Shown: piece after piece, positions 13,684 to 17,889 of the stretch | Position numbering within the stretch: the stretch's first letter is position 1 | Layout: every line of letters begins with the position of its first letter | NCBI GenBank assembly: GCA_036310005.1 | Contig: JAXJSP010000053.1 | Coordinates: forward strand, 1 to 17,889 | DNA: 17,889 nt | Origin: JAXJSP01 sp036310005 | Lineage (GTDB): Bacteria; Bacillota; Clostridia; Oscillospirales; Acutalibacteraceae | Direction of reading: 5' to 3' | Position numbers and translations under genes: made by a program | The notes under the pieces: generated by a model | What the model saw: the letters and a program-made list of their open reading frames with translations, nothing else | What the model was told of the DNA's origin: nothing | Databases searched by the model: none

Positions 13684-15383
13684 TTACTTCCCCCAATGTT
13701 TAAGTCCTACGCTTGCTGCTGAAAAAAGCGCCGCACCTAATGCTGCTTCTTCTTTATTGTCTGATACATCAACAGGCAAAGAAAACACATCTGATATTAC
13801 AGATTTCATAACAGGTATTTTCCTTACAGCATTACCTGATGCGATTATCTGCTTTTTTTCTTTACAGCGAGTGCCTAAATAGTCGTATAATTCACAGCAA
13901 ATTCCCTTTACAAAACCGAGTGCGAGTTGACCGGGAGTAAAGTTGTCCTCGGTAATATTACTGATTATGGCTTTTTGTGACGGGTTACTGCGTTTGCCTT
14001 TAAAAAACGGTTCAACGGTGGGTGTATCTTTACCTTGCGTATATGCTTCAAGGACTAATTTGTTAATAATATCGTATTGAGATGCTACGGGCAAATCAGA
14101 TGCAATCACAAAACTTCTGAAGAATTTTTCTAGAATTGCGTATGCTTTGCCTCCGCATAATGCCGAACCGCACAAGATGTACTTATCCTTGATTAAAGGT
14201 CGAATTTCAAGCATGTCATTCTTATCAAAAGAGTCAGTAACCATTGAAATCTGACTTCCCGTACCAATGTTGACAAGTATTGTATCATCTAAATTATCTA
14301 CTGCCCCGATAAAACTTGCCTGATTGTCTCCGATTGCAACTGCAACAGGAATGTTTTTATATTTGCCAACAATATGAAAATCATCGGTCGCGTCGGGCAA
14401 GATAATATTATCAATTCCAAGTTTAAAAATTGCATCGGTTTTGAATTTTGATTCTTTTGTATCAAACATACCGAAACTTGACGCAACAGAACTGTGCAAC
14501 AAGGGATAGACAGTATTTGTAAGTTTCATTACTAAATAGTCCATTATACTGCAAAAACTGTATGTATCGGCAGGAACAAGATTATTCAAGCGGTTATAAT
14601 AGTGAGTTGCAAAACCGAAGCCTGTATAAACCCTCTCACCCGTAAGTTCAAAAATACTATCGCAGTATGTTACTTCGTTTTTTAAGTATTCGTCTGCACG
14701 CTTGTCCTGCCAGGTGATTAGGTTAGAAACAGCATTTGAGTTTTTATCAATGTAAACAATTCCGTGCATCTGTCCGGTGATGCCTATCGACTTAACATTT
14801 TTGTAGTTATCGGTAATTATTTCAATGAGACGGAGTGCCTTATCACATATAATTGATGGATCCTGCTCATGAAAACAGGAGTTTTTCAATCTGATTTCAG
14901 CACCGTTGCTTATTGTGTAACTTTCAACCTGAGTATGATTTACTAAATCAATAACAGTTGCACTGATTGTAGTGCTGCCAAGATCTATACCAACTGCCAA
15001 CTTATCGGATAATTCTGTACCTGTAACTGAGGTTTCGACAAAGGAGTCAGCCAAATCAAAGCGATTGTTTTTATATGAATCAATCATCTGGGATATATTA
15101 TCAAATTGACTAAAATGCAAATCGTGTTGGCTTTCGATTTCCTTTTTTCTCTTTTGCAGTAAATCGTCAAGTGTTACCATATTTTCAAACAAAAGTTTAA
15201 TATCCGAAACACAGATGCCGCACATACGCAAAAATTTAATTTTATTGATTATAAGCACATCATCTTTCGAGTATTCACGGTATCCGTTTTGCTTTCTTGC
15301 AACCTTTATTAGTCCCTTTTCTTCGTAAAAACGAATCGCTTTTTTGAAAGTCCGGTTTGCGCTGTAACCTCGCTTATTAACAT
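13684..15383 (-). CDS. MerR-type HTH fused to FGGY carbohydrate kinase, joined by a -1 shift
   Basis: Predicted sugar kinase that also binds DNA. ATG 15383 opens MLISEVTAQTGLSKK, a textbook MerR start, but that frame stops after 24 codons. At the A6 run (15345-15340) a -1 shift continues as AIRFYEEKGLI, NGYREYSKDDV and KIKFLRMCGICVSDIKLLF, completing the MerR domain and helix (1 to about 105). The FGGY kinase follows: GIDLGSTTIS (132-141), ITGQMHGIVY, TWQDKRAD, catalytic Asp353 in GDNQASFIGA, and NIGTGS (372-377). The joined product has 566 residues. GQMHGIVY and FGFATHYYN suggest a sedoheptulokinase-like branch. GGGGG lies 12 nt before the ATG. A CTG at 15390 would give an unshifted but non-MerR-like N-terminus; a GTG at 15258 would cut the domain. 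The kinase part is otherwise intact. Confidence 0.8.
15339..15345 (-). other. A-AAA-AAG slippery heptamer at the MerR frame junction
   Basis: In the ATG 15383 frame the codons are TCA AAA AAG, so the heptamer stands in the phase needed for -1 slippage, as in dnaX and many IS elements. The shifted reading gives S-K-K-A-I-R-F-Y, exactly the MerR consensus. A small hairpin TTCGT-TTTT-ACGAA starts 3 nt later. One missing A (six instead of seven) through mutation or sequencing error explains the same data. Confidence 0.6.
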
Positions 15384-15418
15384 CTTTCAGATTAACCCCC
15401 AGTTTTTACTGTAATCAT

Positions 15419-15449
15419 ATTATAAACTATGCCCTAAGGGAAATGTCAA
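15419..15449 (-). promoter_or_regulatory. MerR-type promoter with 19-bp spacer and internal dyad
   Basis: TTGACA (15449-15444) and TATAAT (15424-15419), both full consensus, are separated by 19 bp instead of 17. The spacer contains the palindrome CCCTTAGGG (15440-15432). A long spacer with a dyad inside is the hallmark of promoters activated by MerR proteins, which untwist the DNA. It drives the gene that encodes a MerR domain, so autoregulation is likely. Confidence 0.78.
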
Positions 15450-15494
15450 TACTTTTTTGATGTATTATAAATAAGTGAATCGGATGCATTTTCA

Positions 15495-17063
15495 TCAGTC
15501 AGTTGATAATTGTTTTTTTAATGAAGAATAATGTATGCAATCCGAAATTAATTTCGGTATGAAATCAATCAGAAGGATATACACGATATCGTGAAGCTGT
15601 TCTTTTTCGAGTCTATAATATGCATCTGTTTTACCTTCGGAGGAGTGAACTATATATGCAAGAAGCTTCATAAGGTCATCTGAAAGATAACGGTTATCAC
15701 CGTACACTAAAAGCTTGCCCATAGAGTATTTGTCAGCTATGCTTTCAGCCTTATCCGAAAGCTCTGACTGAAACATAGGCTCACCCATAAAGAGAGAATT
15801 TTTACGGATGATATCCGAATAAATATCACCTTTTCCGAGAAGATAGTTTTTGCGTGTTTCCCTGTTACCTATAAAGCTGAAATATGCACTTTCTGTTGTT
15901 TTTGTAATCCAATTTTGCTTTTCTGTTTCCGGAGCTTCTTTCCATCCCAAGGGTAAATCTGCAGGACGGAATTCTTCATTCATTATGGCAAGAGTATTGA
16001 GAAACTGATAGTTCAGCTCAATAGTGTCGGGTGTATATTCTCTGTCCTTACCTGAAATATAAAGGGCGTGCTTGTACTTTCTGCAGCGGTACATATACTC
16101 TTTCCACGAAAGACCGTTTTCCGTCATCCACCCGAAGCCCTTGAACATACTTTTTGTAAGGATAATATCAATATCGGCAGGATTATGCTTAACACCGAAA
16201 ATATCCGTGATAAACGGTACACCGATTTCTTTGAAAAGCGAAGCAAAATCTACTTCGTGAACTACACCCTTTATATACGGCAGACGAATCTGAAATGAGT
16301 GGTGTCCTTCTTCGAGCTTTCCTGCGAGCCTTGGTGAAATCAGACCCTCACCGTCAAACTCTGTTATCTTGACATCTGTTTTCTTCTGTACTCTTGTATA
16401 TACACGCACAGGGTTGTTTGTGCCGTCATCGGTTACGGTAATAACATCAACATCTTTTACAACTGATTCAGGATTATCAATAACAATAATGCTCTTTTCG
16501 GAAAGGATATCTTCATCGTTATATCTTTTACCGCTTGTGAAAAGCAGAGCGTTATATGCGTAAAGCTTACTGAGTTGACATTTGCCGATAGTCATACCCA
16601 GCATCATTCTTTCCTTAAGTGCCTCATAAATATCCGAGCGTACAAATGAAAGTCTGTTGTCACGGCTCATGGATGCAGAGCGTTCAAAGGCGATATATGT
16701 CATATCCTCTTTGCCGAAATTAAGCCTTATACCCTTCGGCTTGAACATTTCTTTAGCAAGCTCCTGCAATTCAAGTATTCTGCCCACAGGCATACGGTTG
16801 AATATACCCGTGAAATCAACATACACAAAAACATCATGAAGAGCCTCGCATATCAGCTCATTATTGCGAAAATCATCTCCGCAAAGGATACACATAGCCT
16901 GATGAAAAATCGGGCAGTCATCCTGCAGAGTATTTTCTGTGCGATATTCATTCGGGATAGATGTTGAATCAAAACAGAAATCATATCCGTCGTCGGTTTT
17001 GCGGGCGGTTGAAATTATACTGAGTGCCGAAATTTCAGGTATCAGATACTTTTTATTTTTCAT
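15495..17063 (-). CDS. Eukaryotic-type RNA-dependent RNA polymerase-like protein, lacking catalytic C-terminus
   Basis: The 522-residue product shows, in order, motifs of the cellular RdRP family (PF05183, as in QDE-1): YIAFERSASMSRDNRLSFVR (123-142), KLYAYNALLFTSGKR (166-180), IIVIDNPE, EFDGEGLISPRLAG (235-248, family: DGvGkIs), HSFQIRLPYIKGVV (255-268, family: fQiR..G.KG), LTKSMFKGF (302-310, family: RpSMkKF), LNYQFLN (350-356) and GKLLVYGDNRYLSDDL (449-464). The first double-psi barrel, with its KG lysine, is therefore present. The DxDGD metal-binding motif of the second barrel is not found; the protein stops about where it should approach. It is thus probably truncated, or a non-catalytic branch. 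GGGAGA precedes the ATG. It has its own promoter and no recognised partner. Assignment by motif order only. Confidence 0.6.
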   Translation of the reverse strand: MKNKKYLIPEISALSIISTARKTDDGYDFCFDSTSIPNEYRTENTLQDDCPIFHQAMCILCGDDFRNNELICEALHDVFVYVDFTGIFNRMPVGRILELQELAKEMFKPKGIRLNFGKEDMTYIAFERSASMSRDNRLSFVRSDIYEALKERMMLGMTIGKCQLSKLYAYNALLFTSGKRYNDEDILSEKSIIVIDNPESVVKDVDVITVTDDGTNNPVRVYTRVQKKTDVKITEFDGEGLISPRLAGKLEEGHHSFQIRLPYIKGVVHEVDFASLFKEIGVPFITDIFGVKHNPADIDIILTKSMFKGFGWMTENGLSWKEYMYRCRKYKHALYISGKDREYTPDTIELNYQFLNTLAIMNEEFRPADLPLGWKEAPETEKQNWITKTTESAYFSFIGNRETRKNYLLGKGDIYSDIIRKNSLFMGEPMFQSELSDKAESIADKYSMGKLLVYGDNRYLSDDLMKLLAYIVHSSEGKTDAYYRLEKEQLHDIVYILLIDFIPKLISDCIHYSSLKKQLSTD

Positions 17064-17095
17064 ACTGTTCTCCCTGATAATTATTGATTGTTTTC

Positions 17096-17124
17096 AGTAT
17101 ATCACAGGAAAATATATATTGCAA
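17096..17124 (-). promoter_or_regulatory. Promoter of the RdRP-like gene
   Basis: TTGCAA (17124-17119), 17-bp spacer, TATACT (17101-17096), 32 nt before the ATG at 17063. With the terminator at 17203 it separates this gene from the TraX-like gene. Confidence 0.68.
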
Positions 17125-17202
17125 TCATTATTATAATAACTGCCCCCACCAATTAGTTTTCAGGTGGAAGGAAAGCATAGTAGAGTGAGGCAAAACGGCA
17201 AA

Positions 17203-17230
17203 GAAAAACTGCCCTCACGGGGAGAGCAGT
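17203..17230 (-). terminator. Terminator of the TraX-like gene
   Basis: ACTGCTCTC (17230-17222) pairs with GAGGGCAGT (17216-17208) with one G-U and a 5-nt loop, followed by TTTTTC on the minus strand, 17 nt after the stop codon at 17247. Confidence 0.82.
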
Positions 17231-17246
17231 TGAAAGATTATGTGTG

Positions 17247-17889
17247 TCAACTAACGTATTGAATATAGCCAATAATAAACAGGTGCAGAGGATAGTATAT
17301 GTAAAAAAGCCATTTCATAATTTTGTTTATCTTTGGGCTTTGCCCTCTCTGTCCGTTATACATCATAATAACCGGTATTGAAAAGACAACCCCCATTTGT
17401 ATAATTCCGTACAGCTTATCAAGTGCAAAGAAATATACAACAGAATAAATGGCTACATAAAACATCATCCATAACATTTGCTTTTTGAAATTTCCTCTGT
17501 TCGTACCGATCGCCATAATACAAAGACTTGCAATGCAGCTCCAATCACTCGGAAAAGTAATAACGCAAATAAGCAATACAAGAATAACTTTTATGCTCGC
17601 CTTTATTCTTTCGCTGTTTACAACACGGAGCATTACCAAACCCCATGCAAGAGACCACATAACACTTGTCTGATTAAAAATATCACCGTAATAAAACGGG
17701 ATGAAGGATTTCCAATCAACGAAACTTGAAGAAGCAAATATGTAGGCAAAATGCGATATAAACGCAAACGCAAATAACCGCATAGTGTATTTATTTATAT
17801 TTTTGGTGTAATGATAACCTTCTGCTATGAAATAACACATAATCGGACAAGTAAGTCTGCCGATTATATGCAGAACAACAGGGATAACC
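17247..17889 (-). CDS. TraX family membrane protein, N-terminus outside the window
   Basis: At least 214 codons are open to the window edge. The frame reads VIPVVLHIIGRLTCPIMCYF in front of the internal ATG at 17840, so the real start lies outside. TraX proteins are multi-spanning acyltransferase-like proteins, named after the F-plasmid protein that acetylates pilin. In Clostridia they are common chromosomal proteins of unknown substrate. Signatures are GRLTCPIMCYFIAEGYHYTK and, at the end, WLFYIYYPLHLFIIGYI, with the conserved His in YPLHL. About six hydrophobic segments are visible. No conjugation genes accompany it here. A GC-rich hairpin terminator follows, so it is not cotranscribed with the RdRP-like gene. 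Confidence 0.85.
   Translation of the reverse strand, partial: VIPVVLHIIGRLTCPIMCYFIAEGYHYTKNINKYTMRLFAFAFISHFAYIFASSSFVDWKSFIPFYYGDIFNQTSVMWSLAWGLVMLRVVNSERIKASIKVILVLLICVITFPSDWSCIASLCIMAIGTNRGNFKKQMLWMMFYVAIYSVVYFFALDKLYGIIQMGVVFSIPVIMMYNGQRGQSPKINKIMKWLFYIYYPLHLFIIGYIQYVS

Noticed and set aside
15258..15258. GTG as the start of the kinase
   Set aside because: It would cut a MerR domain in half, and the frame continues upstream with clear MerR sequence.
15388..15390. CTG start for the kinase 5 nt after GGGGG
   Set aside because: It gives an open frame without a shift, but the resulting N-terminus (KDVNKRGYSANRTF) does not match MerR, whereas the ATG 15383 frame does up to the slippery run.
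16068..16298. Plus-strand frames opposite the RdRP-like gene
   Set aside because: Shadows without ribosome sites or promoters.
15495..17889. Base-composition shift marking a transferred island
   Set aside because: Some lines are richer in G and C (28 of 60 at 16621-16680 against 17 of 60 at 3961-4020), but parts of the kinase gene are also at 24 of 60, so no sharp border can be claimed.
1..17889. CRISPR arrays, tRNA or rRNA genes
   Set aside because: No regularly spaced short repeats and no cloverleaf or rRNA-like sequence was seen.

Overview
The window reads as chromosomal DNA of a low-GC, gut-type Clostridia member (Oscillospiraceae/Ruminococcaceae-like). The reasons are AT-rich composition, strong AGGAGG-type ribosome sites, near-consensus sigma-A promoters, hairpin-plus-T terminators, a secreted protein with aromatic WYYV cell-surface repeats, and a gut-type set of genes (bile-salt-hydrolase family enzyme, several glycosidases, fermentative D-lactate dehydrogenase). 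This placement is inferred from style and gene content; there is no rRNA or tRNA marker. Almost every gene lies on the minus strand; the two plus-strand genes are a PQ-loop membrane protein and an AraC regulator.

Layout. 1-141: end of an IS3-family insertion sequence, with the start of its orfA, abutting a lipoprotein-type LytR-CpsA-Psr gene (161-1234). 1437-2999: secreted protein with nine C-terminal aromatic repeats. 3078-3329: compact unit of promoter, long folded RNA and UUCG terminator, which I call a structured non-coding RNA or a leader. 3343-4533: decayed GH3 glucosidase with two nonsense codons and a missing catalytic barrel. 4683-6460: ZIP metal transporter and GT2 glycosyltransferase. 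6592-6864 (+): SemiSWEET/PQ-loop protein. 6896-8767: D-lactate dehydrogenase plus esterase operon. 8917-9891: choloylglycine hydrolase family. 10039-12272: GH20 glycosidase divergent from an AraC regulator, with a dyad between them. 12486-15383: operon of a MerR-sugar kinase fusion and a GH32-like enzyme. 15495-17063: protein with the motif order of eukaryotic-type RNA-dependent RNA polymerase, ending before the catalytic Asp motif. 17247-end: TraX-family membrane protein, running off the window.

Four points stand out. (1) The FGGY kinase carries an N-terminal MerR DNA-binding domain, and joining the two needs a -1 shift at an A-AAA-AAG heptamer. Its promoter has the 19-bp spacer typical of MerR targets, which suggests a kinase that senses its substrate and controls its own operon. 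(2) A roughly 217-nt structured RNA has its own extended -10 promoter, a long closing stem, a possible pseudoknot and a terminator only 79 nt before the surface-repeat gene. (3) An RdRP-like (PF05183-type) protein occurs in a bacterium, apparently without its catalytic half. (4) A GH3 gene is seen in decay.

The carbohydrate genes appear as separate small units, each with its own promoter and terminator: host or dietary glycan cleavage (GH20, GH32-like, formerly GH3), deacylation (esterase), sugar phosphorylation (kinase) and fermentation (LdhA). All functional statements rest on motifs read by eye; no database search was possible.
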